Shown here one piece after another: positions 1 through 8,059 of a stretch of DNA of 20,456 nt (positions are counted from its first letter, which is position 1; each line of letters starts with the position of its first letter). The notes beneath the pieces were generated by a model, which was given only the letters and a program-made list of their open reading frames with translations, was not told where the DNA came from and did not search any database. A program made the position numbers and the translations under genes. Source of the DNA: Nevskia soli DSM 19509 (GTDB lineage: Bacteria > Pseudomonadota > Gammaproteobacteria > Nevskiales > Nevskiaceae); assembly GCF_000711955.1 (NCBI RefSeq), contig NZ_JONR01000060.1:1-20456 (forward strand). The letters run 5' to 3'.

Positions 1-1
1 G

Positions 2-403
2 TATTTGGCGGAACAGCTCAACCTGCTCGGCACTGCGTACCTGCATCTGAACGATCAGGACGGCCACTGGATCCATGACGCCGACAGCCCCTTGCTGCGC
101 CGCTTGCGCGAATCGTTCAAACGCACGCTGATCCTGTGCGGCGGTTTCGACGAAGCCCGCGCGGAGGCGGCGCTCAAGGCGAATTGCGGTGATCTGATCG
201 CATTCGGAAAGCCTTTCATCTCCAACCCGGATCTGGTCGATCGCCTGTGCAAGGGCCATGCTCTGACGCCTTACGACCAAAAGACCTTTTACAAGGGCGG
301 CTCCGCCGGCTACGTGGACTATCCGGCATTGTCGCAGCCCAAGGCTCCCGTAAACACGCGTCCGCGTTCGACGGCCGCGGGAGGCGCTTACAGCCCGGCT
401 TAG
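2..403 (+). CDS. nemA: Old Yellow Enzyme-family ene-reductase (NemA-like), 3' part
   Basis: This is the C-terminal part of an FMN-dependent NADH:flavin oxidoreductase, a TIM-barrel ene-reductase that reduces activated alkenes, maleimides and nitro compounds in the cytoplasm. The frame is open to the left edge, so the start and the N-terminal half of the barrel lie outside the window. Visible hallmarks are LILCGGFD, followed by the FMN-phosphate-binding segment GDLIAFGKPFISNPDLV and the family tail FYKGGSAGYVDYPAL, which closely matches the NemA tail (FYGGGAEGYTDYP type). About 25 residues after that tail are low-complexity (Pro/Ala/Arg) and are probably not structured. It ends about 65 nt before glgP on the same strand, but nothing ties it functionally to glycogen metabolism. 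The family is certain. The symbol is a best match, since XenB- or OYE-type paralogues look alike here. Confidence 0.9.
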   Translation, partial: YLAEQLNLLGTAYLHLNDQDGHWIHDADSPLLRRLRESFKRTLILCGGFDEARAEAALKANCGDLIAFGKPFISNPDLVDRLCKGHALTPYDQKTFYKGGSAGYVDYPALSQPKAPVNTRPRSTAAGGAYSPA

Positions 404-468
404 GCTTCATGCGGGCTTCACCTAATTCGGAACAAGACACGGACATTTTTTAGAAAGCGAGCCTGACC

Positions 469-2985
469 ATGCAAATTGTGTCGCGGCCGATGCCGCCCGG
501 CCTTGAAAGCTTGCCCGATCTGGCGCTCAACGTGCGCTGGACCTGGAGTCATGCCGCTGACAGGTTGTGGCTGGATTTGGCGCCAGACATCTGGTCAGCC
601 ACGCACAATCCCTGGTTACTGTTGCAAACCGTGCCGCAAGCGCGCCTTGACGAGTGCGCACGCGACGAGGCCTTCCTTCGGAATCTCGCGCGCGTTACCG
701 CCCTCCGCATGGAATACCTGACACAGCCGACATGGTGCAGCCAGTTCGGATCCGCCAAGCCGCCCCTTGTTGCCTACTTCTGCCTGGAATTCGGCCTGGC
801 CGAAGCGATGCCTCTTTATGCCGGCGGACTCGGCATTCTCGCCGGAGATACATTGAAAACCGCCAGCGACCTGGGGGTCCCCATGGTGGGCGTTGGACTT
901 ATGTACAGCGAGGGATATTTCCGTCAGGTACTGGACGCGGATGGCTATCAGCACGAATTGTTCCCGCCCAATGTGCCAAGCACGTTGCCGGTCGCCCCGG
1001 CTTTCGACTCATCCGGAGTGCAACTCAGCATCCGGCTGGAGCTTCCTGGCCGTTCCCTGAGCGTGCAGGTCTGGAAGGTTCAGGTCGGCCGAGTATCTTT
1101 GCTGCTGCTTGATTGCAATGATCCGCGCAATAGCGCCGCGGATCGCGGCATCACCGCCACCCTTTATCCGGCGGGGTTGGAAACGCGATTCGTACAGCAA
1201 CTGGTTTTGGGTATCGCCGGTTGGCGTGTACTGGAGGCGCTCGGCTACATTCCCGAGGTCTGCCATTTCAATGAAGGCAATGCCGCTCTCGTGGCGTTGG
1301 AACGCATTCGCGCCCTAATGCAGGAAAAGAAGCTCGGCTTCCTTGATGCCTTGTGGACCGCCAGGGCTGGCAATGTATTCACTACGCACACGCCGGTTGC
1401 TGCGGCTTTCGACACCTTCCCAACCGAAATGGTGCTCAAGTATCTGCGGCACTACCTGGAGGAACACGGTATCGGCGAGGAGGATTTCCTGGCCCTGGGT
1501 AGATGCAACAGATCCGACGGCGCCGAACCCTTTAATCCCTCTTATTTCGGACTGCGCACTGCCGGCAGAATCAACGGCGTGAGCCAGATCCATCGCGACG
1601 TGAGCCGGAATCTATACCAGCGCTTGTACCCCAGGCGACCAATGCAGGAAATACCGGTCGAGTACGTCACCAACGGCGTCCATGTTCCATCTTGGGATTC
1701 TGCATGGTCCGATGAGATATGGACGGAGGCTTGCGGTAAACGCCGCTGGCATGGTGGTCTTGACGAAATGGGCCCTTCGATCGAAGCGCTGAATAGTCAG
1801 GTGCTATGGGGCCTGAGAAGCAAACAGCGAGCCGACCTGGTAACCAGTGCCAGGCAGCGTCTTGCGCGGCAATTGCATCAGACTGGCAGGGATGCCTCCT
1901 TGATCGAGGCAGCGACACACGTGCTGGATCCCAACGTTCTCACCCTCGGATTCGCACGCCGTTTCACCTCATACAAACGTCCCAACTTGCTGCTGCACGA
2001 TCCCGAACGGCTGGCGCGCCTTCTGCGAAATACCCAGCACCCGGTGCAGTTCATCGTCGCAGGCAAGGCGCATCCCCAGGACGAGGCCGGAAAAACCATG
2101 ATCCGGCAGTGGGTGCAATTCAGCCAACGGCCGGATGTGCGCGGTCGGGTGGTATTCTTAGAAGATTATGATATCGATCTGGCGCGGGAAATGGTGCAGG
2201 GCATCGATGTCTGGATCAATACACCGCGCCGGCCGTGGGAAGCCTGCGGCACCTCAGGCATGAAAGTATTGGTAAATGGCGGACTCAACCTTTCGGAACT
2301 CGACGGCTGGTGGGTGGAAGCCTATACGCCCAAGGTCGGTTGGGGCCTTCAGGGCGCGGCTCTTGGCGAGGAGGCGGCCATTGATGCGAATGAAGCCGAA
2401 ACGCTCTATCGCCTACTGGAGCAGGAAGTGGTGCCGCTTTTCTACGCCCGCGACGCCGAAGGCATCGCGCAGGGCTGGGTGACGATGATGCGCACCAGCA
2501 TGTCGATACTGGCTCCTCGCTTCAGCAGCAACCGCATGCTACGCGAATACTTCGAATCCGTTTACTGTCCCGCCGCAACCGCATTTGCGCAGCGGTTGGC
2601 GGACGGCGCGAGGTTGGCATCCGAACTGCGCGCGTGGGCCTCTGCCCTGCGAGCAGGCTGGCATGAAATCCGCTTCAGCAACTACGAGCACCAGCGTGAC
2701 GGAGATTGCCTGCGCTTCAGCTTGCATTTATACCTCGGCGAGATTCTCCCCGATAGCGTTTCTGTGGAAATGTATGCCGATGCGGCCGGCGATGATGTAC
2801 CCGGAGCCCATGTCATGCGCCGCGGTTCCGCCATCCCAGGCGGCATGAATGCATATGTGTACATTGTTGAGGTCCAGACCCGGCGGCCGGCTACCGACTT
2901 CACTCCCAGGGTGGTGCCGTTTCACCCATGTGCCGCCGTACCACTCGAGCTAGAACTGATTCGCTGGCATGACGCCGGAGACTGA
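469..2985 (+). CDS. glgP: Alpha-glucan (glycogen) phosphorylase, GT35, DUF3417 type
   Basis: Cytoplasmic PLP-dependent phosphorylase that releases glucose-1-phosphate from alpha-1,4-glucan ends. At 838 aa it fits the short bacterial/archaeal 'alpha-glucan family phosphorylase' branch, which carries an N-terminal DUF3417 segment (about residues 10-110, with LNVRWTWSH), rather than the E. coli GlgP/MalP branch. Other visible motifs are YFCLEFGLAEAMPLYAGGLG (nucleotide-sugar/phosphate side), VFTTHTPVAAAFD, FARRFTSYKRPNLL and the PLP site EACGTSGMK, whose lysine is about residue 599. The ATG at 469 gives an N-terminus typical of the family. The Shine-Dalgarno is weak (a GAG about 10 nt upstream). 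It is followed by a strong hairpin and then by the glgC operon, which makes the reverse reaction's precursor (ADP-glucose). No FNR-type box was seen in its short upstream gap. Confidence 0.95.
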   Translation: MQIVSRPMPPGLESLPDLALNVRWTWSHAADRLWLDLAPDIWSATHNPWLLLQTVPQARLDECARDEAFLRNLARVTALRMEYLTQPTWCSQFGSAKPPLVAYFCLEFGLAEAMPLYAGGLGILAGDTLKTASDLGVPMVGVGLMYSEGYFRQVLDADGYQHELFPPNVPSTLPVAPAFDSSGVQLSIRLELPGRSLSVQVWKVQVGRVSLLLLDCNDPRNSAADRGITATLYPAGLETRFVQQLVLGIAGWRVLEALGYIPEVCHFNEGNAALVALERIRALMQEKKLGFLDALWTARAGNVFTTHTPVAAAFDTFPTEMVLKYLRHYLEEHGIGEEDFLALGRCNRSDGAEPFNPSYFGLRTAGRINGVSQIHRDVSRNLYQRLYPRRPMQEIPVEYVTNGVHVPSWDSAWSDEIWTEACGKRRWHGGLDEMGPSIEALNSQVLWGLRSKQRADLVTSARQRLARQLHQTGRDASLIEAATHVLDPNVLTLGFARRFTSYKRPNLLLHDPERLARLLRNTQHPVQFIVAGKAHPQDEAGKTMIRQWVQFSQRPDVRGRVVFLEDYDIDLAREMVQGIDVWINTPRRPWEACGTSGMKVLVNGGLNLSELDGWWVEAYTPKVGWGLQGAALGEEAAIDANEAETLYRLLEQEVVPLFYARDAEGIAQGWVTMMRTSMSILAPRFSSNRMLREYFESVYCPAATAFAQRLADGARLASELRAWASALRAGWHEIRFSNYEHQRDGDCLRFSLHLYLGEILPDSVSVEMYADAAGDDVPGAHVMRRGSAIPGGMNAYVYIVEVQTRRPATDFTPRVVPFHPCAAVPLELELIRWHDAGD

Positions 2986-2995
2986 ACCCGCAATC

Positions 2996-3029
2996 CCGGA
3001 GCTTGCTGGACGTTGAGTCCATGCTCCGG
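2996..3029 (+). terminator. Nested hairpin just after glgP
   Basis: A perfect 7-bp outer stem (CCGGAGC, 2996-3002, with GCTCCGG, 3023-3029) encloses a 4-bp inner stem (GGAC, 3008-3011, with GTCC, 3017-3020). It begins about 10 nt after the glgP stop codon. No T-tract follows, so it could be an mRNA 3'-end stabiliser or a weak/Rho-assisted terminator rather than a classical intrinsic terminator. It separates glgP from the FNR-box promoter at 3135. Confidence 0.45.
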
Positions 3030-3134
3030 TGCCGGCATTTCAGCCTTGACTGTATCCCCTGCATCGAGGCCCGGCCGGCAGAGTAAGGCATCGATTGACG
3101 ACCCTGTCCCTTGGGCGCGCTCAAACGATGCAGA

Positions 3135-3148
3135 TTGATCTGGATCAA
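3135..3148 (+). promoter_or_regulatory. FNR/ANR-type box upstream of small ORF-glgC-GH57
   Basis: TTGATCTGGATCAA is a perfect match to the FNR/ANR palindrome (TTGAT-N4-ATCAA). Its centre is about 66 nt upstream of the small ORF start at 3208. A class II arrangement would put transcription start near 3183. A TATTGA hexamer at 3165-3170 or GAGGAT at 3171-3176 could serve as a poor -10. Activation of the downstream genes under low oxygen is inferred. Confidence 0.75.
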
Positions 3149-3207
3149 GGCACGCATTCCCATCTATTGAGAGGATTTCATGGCAAATCGAATAATCAGG
3201 GCTTGCG

Positions 3208-3426
3208 ATGCAAAATACCGAATTTTTTACGCCGCAGGCACATTCGTCTATGCGTGATGGCGTTACCCAGCTCGATGTCACACGCCAGCGCTGGCAGGTG
3301 CTGTACCAGCAACTGCGCAGCGGACGCGAGCCCTGTTATAGGACCGACCAACGCCTGACCTGCGCAGAAACGGGTTGTCCCTGGCGCGCGAGCTGTGTCG
3401 GCATGCGCGCCGAATGGCGTCGCTAG
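3208..3426 (+). CDS. 72-aa cysteine-containing small protein, unrecognised
   Basis: I cannot assign this to a named family. The 72-residue product is soluble, with no signal peptide or membrane segment. Its C-terminal half carries four cysteines spaced C-x8-C-x4-C-x5-C, including the string CAETGCPWRASC, which suggests a zinc or iron-sulfur site. The cysteine spacing and the ordinary amino-acid composition argue for a real gene. The ATG at 3208 has AGGG 7 nt upstream. An ATG at 3180 opens only a 25-codon frame and would lie at or before the predicted transcript start. It sits directly behind the FNR-type box at 3135 and about 105 nt ahead of glgC on the same strand, so it could be the first gene of a glgC operon. 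Reality of the gene is likely but unproven. Confidence 0.55.
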   Translation: MQNTEFFTPQAHSSMRDGVTQLDVTRQRWQVLYQQLRSGREPCYRTDQRLTCAETGCPWRASCVGMRAEWRR

Positions 3427-3531
3427 TTCATCTCGCGTCACACGCCTTTGCTCTACCGCCAAATGCCGTTTTAGGCACAGCGCCCTTAAGCTGCCGCCCA
3501 TCATGACCGATGCTGTCGCAGGAGACGCTTG

Positions 3532-4794
3532 ATGTATTCCAAACGATTCGTCAGCTTGCTCACCCGCGATACTCTTGCCTTGGTTCTGGCCGGCGGCAGG
3601 GGCACGAGGCTGGGCGGACTGACCAGTCATCGCGTCAAGCCTGCCGTGCCCTTCGGCGGGAAATACCGTCTGATCGATTTTCCCTTGTCCAACTGCATGA
3701 ATTCGGGCATCCGCCGCGCTGGCGTGCTGACCCAGTATAAGGCCCATTCATTGATCGGCCATCTCGGCGATGCCTGGAGCTTCCTGCGGCGGGAATTCAA
3801 CGAATTTGTGGAAGTTCTGCCTGCCCAGCAGCGCACCGGACCGGGCTGGTACGAGGGAACCGCCGACGCTGTCTACCAGAATATCGAAGTCATCCAGGCG
3901 CATGCACCCCAATTCGTGTTGGTGTTGGGTGGAGATCATGTGTACAAGATGGACTATGGCGTGATGCTGGGATACCACGTCGACCGGGAAGCCGACGTCA
4001 CAGTCGGATGCATTGAGGTGCCGCTAGATGAAGCGCGCTCATTCGGTGTCATGGCCACGGATGAAAGCGGAAGGGTCGGCGGATTCGAGGAAAAGCCGAT
4101 GCATCCCACGCCGATACCGGGCAAACCCGGCTACGCACTGTCCTCCATGGGCATTTACGTGTTCAACACCGACTATCTCCTGCGAATGCTGCAGGAGGAC
4201 CGCACAAAGTCCGGTTCCACGCACGATTTCGGTAAGGACCTGCTTCCCACGGCGGTGGCCGACGGCCACCGCGTATATGCGTTCCCGTTCCAGGATCTGC
4301 AGGGAAACTCGCAAGGGTATTGGCGGGACGTAGGCAATCTCGATTCGTACTGGAAGGCCAACCTGGAACTGACGGATGTCACCCCACCGCTGGACCTCTA
4401 TGACAACGCCTGGCCGATCTGGACTTACCAGGAACAGGCGCCGCCGGCGAAATTCGTCTTCGATGAAAAGGATAGACGCGGCACGGCGCTGGATTCAATG
4501 ATCGCCGGAGGCTGCATCCTATCGGGAGCCACAGTCAGGCACTCACTCCTGTTTCCCTTCACGCGAGTGGAAAGCAATAGCGACCTGCGCGAATGCGTGG
4601 TGCTTCCGAAGGTTCATATTGGACCTCATTGCCGCATACGGCGCGCCATAGTCGAGTCCGGATGCAGGATCCAAGCCGGGGAAGTGATCGGCGAGGACCC
4701 GGAACGCGACCACAAACGCTTTGAAGTCAGCGAGGAGGGCATTGTTCTGGTAACACCAGAATCGCTGGGGCAGGAGCTGCCGGGTGCCCGCTGA
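3532..4794 (+). CDS. glgC: Glucose-1-phosphate adenylyltransferase (ADP-glucose pyrophosphorylase)
   Basis: Makes ADP-glucose from ATP and glucose-1-phosphate, the committed step of bacterial glycogen synthesis, in the cytosol. At 420 aa it is close to the usual GlgC length. The nucleotidyltransferase domain shows the glycine-rich loop LAGGRGTRLGGLT, KPAVPFGGKYRLIDF, WYEGTADAVYQN, GGDHVYKMDY (metal/catalytic Asp), FEEKP (glucose-1-P lysine), SSMGIYVF, STHDFGKD and YWRDVGNLDSYW. The C-terminal part from about residue 300 is a left-handed beta-helix (IAGGCILSGATV, LPKVHIGPHCRIRRAIV) ending in the typical IGEDPERD. I start at ATG 3532, with AGGAGA 7 nt upstream, rather than at the TTG three bases earlier. 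Its 3' end overlaps the GH57 gene by 11 nt, indicating translational coupling. It is probably served by the FNR-type promoter at 3135. Confidence 0.96.
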   Translation: MYSKRFVSLLTRDTLALVLAGGRGTRLGGLTSHRVKPAVPFGGKYRLIDFPLSNCMNSGIRRAGVLTQYKAHSLIGHLGDAWSFLRREFNEFVEVLPAQQRTGPGWYEGTADAVYQNIEVIQAHAPQFVLVLGGDHVYKMDYGVMLGYHVDREADVTVGCIEVPLDEARSFGVMATDESGRVGGFEEKPMHPTPIPGKPGYALSSMGIYVFNTDYLLRMLQEDRTKSGSTHDFGKDLLPTAVADGHRVYAFPFQDLQGNSQGYWRDVGNLDSYWKANLELTDVTPPLDLYDNAWPIWTYQEQAPPAKFVFDEKDRRGTALDSMIAGGCILSGATVRHSLLFPFTRVESNSDLRECVVLPKVHIGPHCRIRRAIVESGCRIQAGEVIGEDPERDHKRFEVSEEGIVLVTPESLGQELPGAR

Positions 4795-6436
4795 CCCTCG
4801 CGCACCGGTGGCAATTCTTTGGCATATGCATCAGCCTGAATATCGTGTGGAAGGCATTCCGGCATTGCCCTGGGCCTACCTGCATGGGTTGCGGGCCTAC
4901 ACTGACATGGCGTCCCATCTCGAGGCAGTACCCGAGGCGCGCGCGGTCGTGAACTTTTCACCCGTGCTGCTCGATCAGTTGCTGGAACTGGCACAACAGG
5001 CACAGGCCGCACTGGCACACGGAACGCCGCCATCCGAGCCCCTGATGGCCGCTCTGCTCGCGCCACCGCCTCGTGCGATGCGTGTGCATTTGCTGGAAAT
5101 CTGCCTGCATGGACACCAGCGCAATGCGAAGTACCGTTACGAAGAATATTACCGGCTCGCCGTGGAGGTCTCCGCAGCGCTTGATGCGGGTGAAGCTGCC
5201 GTTTCCAGCTTGCCGGAGCAATCCATCACCGACATGGTGATTTGGTATCACCTCATATGGCTAGGCGAATCGGTACGCCGCACCGATTCTCGCGCCATTG
5301 CGTTAATGGTTCACCGACGCAATTTTTCCACGGAGCATCGCGTCTCGCTGCTGACCCTGGTTGCCGATCTGCTTTCCGGCATTGTTCCACGCTACCGCGC
5401 ACTGGGAGATTCCGGACAGGTGGAACTGAGCATGAGTCCCTACTTTCACCCGATCCTGCCGCTCCTAGTTGATTTCGAGAGCGCCCGGGAAGCAGCGCCC
5501 GGAGTCCCCCTTCCGGCGAGCTCCTATCCCGGCGGAAGAGATCGCGCCCTGTGGCATCTGCGCAAAGGTCAGGAGCTTTTCTGGGAGGTCTTCGGAATCC
5601 GTCCACGTGGCTGCTGGCCTTCCGAAGCTGCGGTTTCCCAAGATACCGCCGCTTTGCTGCAATCCGCAGGGTTCACGTGGTTTGCCAGCAGCCAGTCCGT
5701 GCAGCGCGCATCTACACCAAAGGCTGCGGACCGCGATGCAACTGACTCCTGCGTCTGTCGCTTGCAAGGCATTCCCCTGGTCGGCTTCTTTCGCGATGAC
5801 GGATTGTCGGACAACATTGGATTCACTTACAAGGACTGGGAGCCGCAGCACGCGGTGGCGGACCTCGTCGATCATCTGGATTCGCTTTCGAAGCGGCGCA
5901 ACGGGCAAGTCGTGGTCCTTGCGCTGGATGGCGAAAATCCCTGGGAATACTATGCCGATAACGGCATTGACTTCGTGCGTGGACTATATTTGGCACTGAC
6001 AACACATCCGCGGCTGCGTATGACTACGTTTGCCAACCATCTTGATGAGAATCCCGCGGCGTTACCGGAGTTACCCAGCCTAAGCGCAGGGAGCTGGGTC
6101 TATGGACAGCTGTTGACCTGGATCGGCAGCAGTAGCAAGAACCACGCTTGGGACTTGCTGATTGAAGCCAAACGATGCTTTGATGCGAGCACGCATCCGT
6201 CTCCGTCGGCACAACGCGCCATGGGCGTCTGCGAAGGCTCCGACTGGTTCTGGTGGCCGGGCATGCCCCACCCCGGCGCGGCCGTGGCGGAATTTGATCA
6301 CCTATTTCGCGCACATCTAAAGGCGCTATATCGTGCGCTTGGCACCGAGCCCCCGGAGGCACTGAATCATCCACTGCAGTTCGCCGCAAGCAACGCTGAA
6401 GCGTCCCCTCTCGGCGCTATGCTACCGAGTTGTTAA
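4784..6436 (+). CDS. Glycoside hydrolase family 57 (amylopullulanase/alpha-amylase-like)
   Basis: A GH57 (beta/alpha)7-barrel enzyme of the amylopullulanase-like subgroup, expected to hydrolyse or rearrange alpha-1,4 and possibly alpha-1,6 glucans. Conserved regions in order are: WHMHQP (residues 13-18); GCWPSEAAVS with the candidate nucleophile Glu281; LALDGENPWEYY with the candidate acid/base Asp382; and the C-terminal signature EGSDWFWWPG followed by FDHLFRAHLKALYRALG. There is no signal peptide, so it is intracellular and consistent with glycogen turnover. It starts at GTG 4784 with AGGAG 7 nt upstream, inside the glgC 3' end, so the two are translationally coupled. Exact specificity (debranching, amylase or 4-alpha-glucanotransferase) cannot be read from sequence. 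The DUF1957 hallmarks of GH57 branching enzymes were not recognised. Confidence 0.9.
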   Translation: MPADPRAPVAILWHMHQPEYRVEGIPALPWAYLHGLRAYTDMASHLEAVPEARAVVNFSPVLLDQLLELAQQAQAALAHGTPPSEPLMAALLAPPPRAMRVHLLEICLHGHQRNAKYRYEEYYRLAVEVSAALDAGEAAVSSLPEQSITDMVIWYHLIWLGESVRRTDSRAIALMVHRRNFSTEHRVSLLTLVADLLSGIVPRYRALGDSGQVELSMSPYFHPILPLLVDFESAREAAPGVPLPASSYPGGRDRALWHLRKGQELFWEVFGIRPRGCWPSEAAVSQDTAALLQSAGFTWFASSQSVQRASTPKAADRDATDSCVCRLQGIPLVGFFRDDGLSDNIGFTYKDWEPQHAVADLVDHLDSLSKRRNGQVVVLALDGENPWEYYADNGIDFVRGLYLALTTHPRLRMTTFANHLDENPAALPELPSLSAGSWVYGQLLTWIGSSSKNHAWDLLIEAKRCFDASTHPSPSAQRAMGVCEGSDWFWWPGMPHPGAAVAEFDHLFRAHLKALYRALGTEPPEALNHPLQFAASNAEASPLGAMLPSC

Positions 6437-6653
6437 GTCCAAGACCGACAATTTCATACGAAGCGCCGGCGCTCCGAGTCCCCTTTACTTCCCGGCAGCA
6501 GCTTCCAGAGGTGCAACCGGACTCGCGCCCACTGCATCGCTAGTGGTCATTGTCATGATGCAAGCTTTATATGCTTTTCGGAAAGTGCTGCCCTTTCGAG
6601 CAGCACTCCCGACAATAGGCCATCAATGCGCTGACCTGAATTGAGACACGGAA
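6437..6653. other. Intergenic gap between convergent GH57 and Pal genes
   Basis: No gene is recognisable here. It contains a 12-nt perfect palindrome AGCGCCGGCGCT at 6462-6473 and the hairpin at 6585-6606 (listed separately). The neighbours converge, so the gap probably serves only as a bidirectional 3' region. Confidence 0.5.
6585..6606 (-). terminator. Hairpin downstream of the Pal-like gene
   Basis: GTGCTGC (6585-6591) and GCAGCAC (6600-6606) form a perfect 7-bp stem with an 8-nt loop. Read on the minus strand it lies about 48 nt beyond the Pal-like stop codon and is followed by CTTTCCG, a poor U-tract. It could also act for the convergent GH57 gene. Confidence 0.4.
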
Positions 6654-7154
6654 CTACTTCTGCACTATATCGGCGCGCCGATTCTTGGCCCAGGATGCCT
6701 CATCGTGACCGAGCGCAACGGGGCGCTCCTTGCCATAACTAATGGCGGTGAGCTGCGCGGCGGACACCCCTTTGGCTTCAAGCGCCTGGGTCACCGCGTT
6801 GGCACGGCGCTCGCCAAGTCCGATGTTGTACTCCCGTGTGCCTCGCTCGTCACAGTTTCCCTCCACGCGAACCTGTGCGGATGGATGCGAAGTGAGATAG
6901 CTGGCCCAGTTGGATATAACAGATTGGCCCTCCGACTTGATGTCGCTCTTGTCAAAGTCGAAGTAAACGGAGTGTTGGGTGATATCTGCCTGGAGCGGAG
7001 CCGCTGGCGCTTCAGCAGACACAGTCGTAGCCGGCGGCGGACTGGTTACGGCTGGCGCCACCTCATTGCGCGTTTCGCCAGAGCCTGAACAAGCAGAAAG
7101 AGATGCGACCAATGCAACCGCCAGGCAACAAACAACGTTTCGCCTATTCAACAT
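6654..7154 (-). CDS. pal: Pal-like OmpA-family peptidoglycan-associated lipoprotein
   Basis: A 166-aa outer-membrane lipoprotein. The N-terminus is a lipoprotein signal (LAVALVASLSAC) with lipidated Cys22, then a Pro/Ala/Thr-rich linker (about 30-55), then an OmpA-like peptidoglycan-binding domain. Pal hallmarks are YFDFDKSDIK (64-73), a CDERGTREYN motif starting at Cys101 with Asp102, and GLGERRANAV containing the diaminopimelate-binding arginine region. In most proteobacteria Pal is encoded behind tolB. Here no tol genes are nearby, so this is probably a second, stand-alone Pal/OmpA paralogue. Family members anchor the outer membrane to the cell wall. The ATG at 7154 has AAAGGAG about 8 nt upstream. 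A 13-nt inverted repeat, TTGATATGATCAA, lies at 7170-7182, just upstream of this ribosome-binding site. Confidence 0.88.
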   Translation of the reverse strand: MLNRRNVVCCLAVALVASLSACSGSGETRNEVAPAVTSPPPATTVSAEAPAAPLQADITQHSVYFDFDKSDIKSEGQSVISNWASYLTSHPSAQVRVEGNCDERGTREYNIGLGERRANAVTQALEAKGVSAAQLTAISYGKERPVALGHDEASWAKNRRADIVQK

Positions 7155-7355
7155 GAGATGAACACTCCTTTGATATGATCAATACTGTTCGGACTTGGCT
7201 TGCTATTGATTAACCATCTGAACACGGACAGAACACTAGACGGGACCAGGGAACTGGCGCAGCTGCCTTCCTGAAGATTCGTCGAAAACCCCGCTGCACG
7301 TGCCCTGCGATCAATAACCCGAAGCACCTGGCCTCAAGAGGTTGGCAAGGCCTTG

Positions 7356-8006
7356 CTACGCAATTCTGATCCCGTCCACCACCTTCAATACGCCGGGGGC
7401 CGCCCACGTGGCGTTCTCTATCAGCCGGCGCTCGGCCAGGGAATGAACAGAGCCTTCCAACGTCACCGTCCCCCCCAGGATCTCTACCTTGATGGCCTTG
7501 GCATCCAGATGCGCCGCGCGTTGCAGGGCGGCCTCGATCTTGGCCTTCACGTTTTCGGGCGAAATCTTTTGCTTGAGCTGGATCTGATTGAGCACGCCCT
7601 TGACTCCGATCAGATCACGCACCGTGGATTCGGCACTGGTACGCTGATAGTTCCAGTCGACGTCGCCCGATAGTGTGACCCGGCCACCTTCCACTTTAAT
7701 TTTGATCCTTTCCTGCGGAACGGACGTGTTCCAGCGAATGGCATCGGTAGCATATGCGGCGATGTCGGCGTCAGTACGGTAACTCGACCCTGGCAGTTTG
7801 ACGTCAATTTCGACGGCCACGCCCTTCACCCCGGCGACGCGTTGTGCAGCCTTTTCGGCGGCGATCTTTTCCGGATAACTCTCCAGGTGCCCGGTAAGCG
7901 TGACGATGCCCCCTTTGACCTCCACACCAATACCGGCAGCAGCGACGGCCGGGTCCCATTCCAGTTCGGTTTCCACGTCCTTCTTCAGCTGCGCGTCGGT
8001 TTTCAT
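7356..8006 (-). CDS. Triple BON-domain protein (OsmY-related)
   Basis: This 216-aa protein is three consecutive BON domains (about residues 1-70, 77-147 and 148-216). Each has the VxGGxVTLxG core (KGGIVTLTG, EGGRVTLSG, LGGTVTLEG) and a helix followed by a GVKGV-type turn in the first two. BON domains are proposed to bind phospholipid or hydrophobic ligands, and OsmY-like proteins are stress-induced. Unlike OsmY there is no signal peptide, so this protein should be cytoplasmic. The start is firm: AGGAG lies 9-10 nt before the ATG at 8006. It follows the unknown 140-aa gene by 53 nt on the same strand, so both may be transcribed from the FNR-type promoter near 8580. Confidence 0.9.
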   Translation of the reverse strand: MKTDAQLKKDVETELEWDPAVAAAGIGVEVKGGIVTLTGHLESYPEKIAAEKAAQRVAGVKGVAVEIDVKLPGSSYRTDADIAAYATDAIRWNTSVPQERIKIKVEGGRVTLSGDVDWNYQRTSAESTVRDLIGVKGVLNQIQLKQKISPENVKAKIEAALQRAAHLDAKAIKVEILGGTVTLEGSVHSLAERRLIENATWAAPGVLKVVDGIRIA

Positions 8007-8059
8007 ATTGCAATACTCCTAGATCGATCTGCGGCGCATACCAGTGCCGCCGCTGCACT

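Noticed and set aside
3180..3257. A 25-codon frame from ATG 3180, which has GAGAGGA upstream
   Set aside because: It lies at or before the predicted transcript start, overlaps the better 72-aa frame, and has no protein-like character.
7170..7182. TTGATATGATCAA as a seventh FNR box
   Set aside because: The spacer is 3 nt, not 4, and the site is only 22 nt from the start codon, which does not fit class I or II activation.
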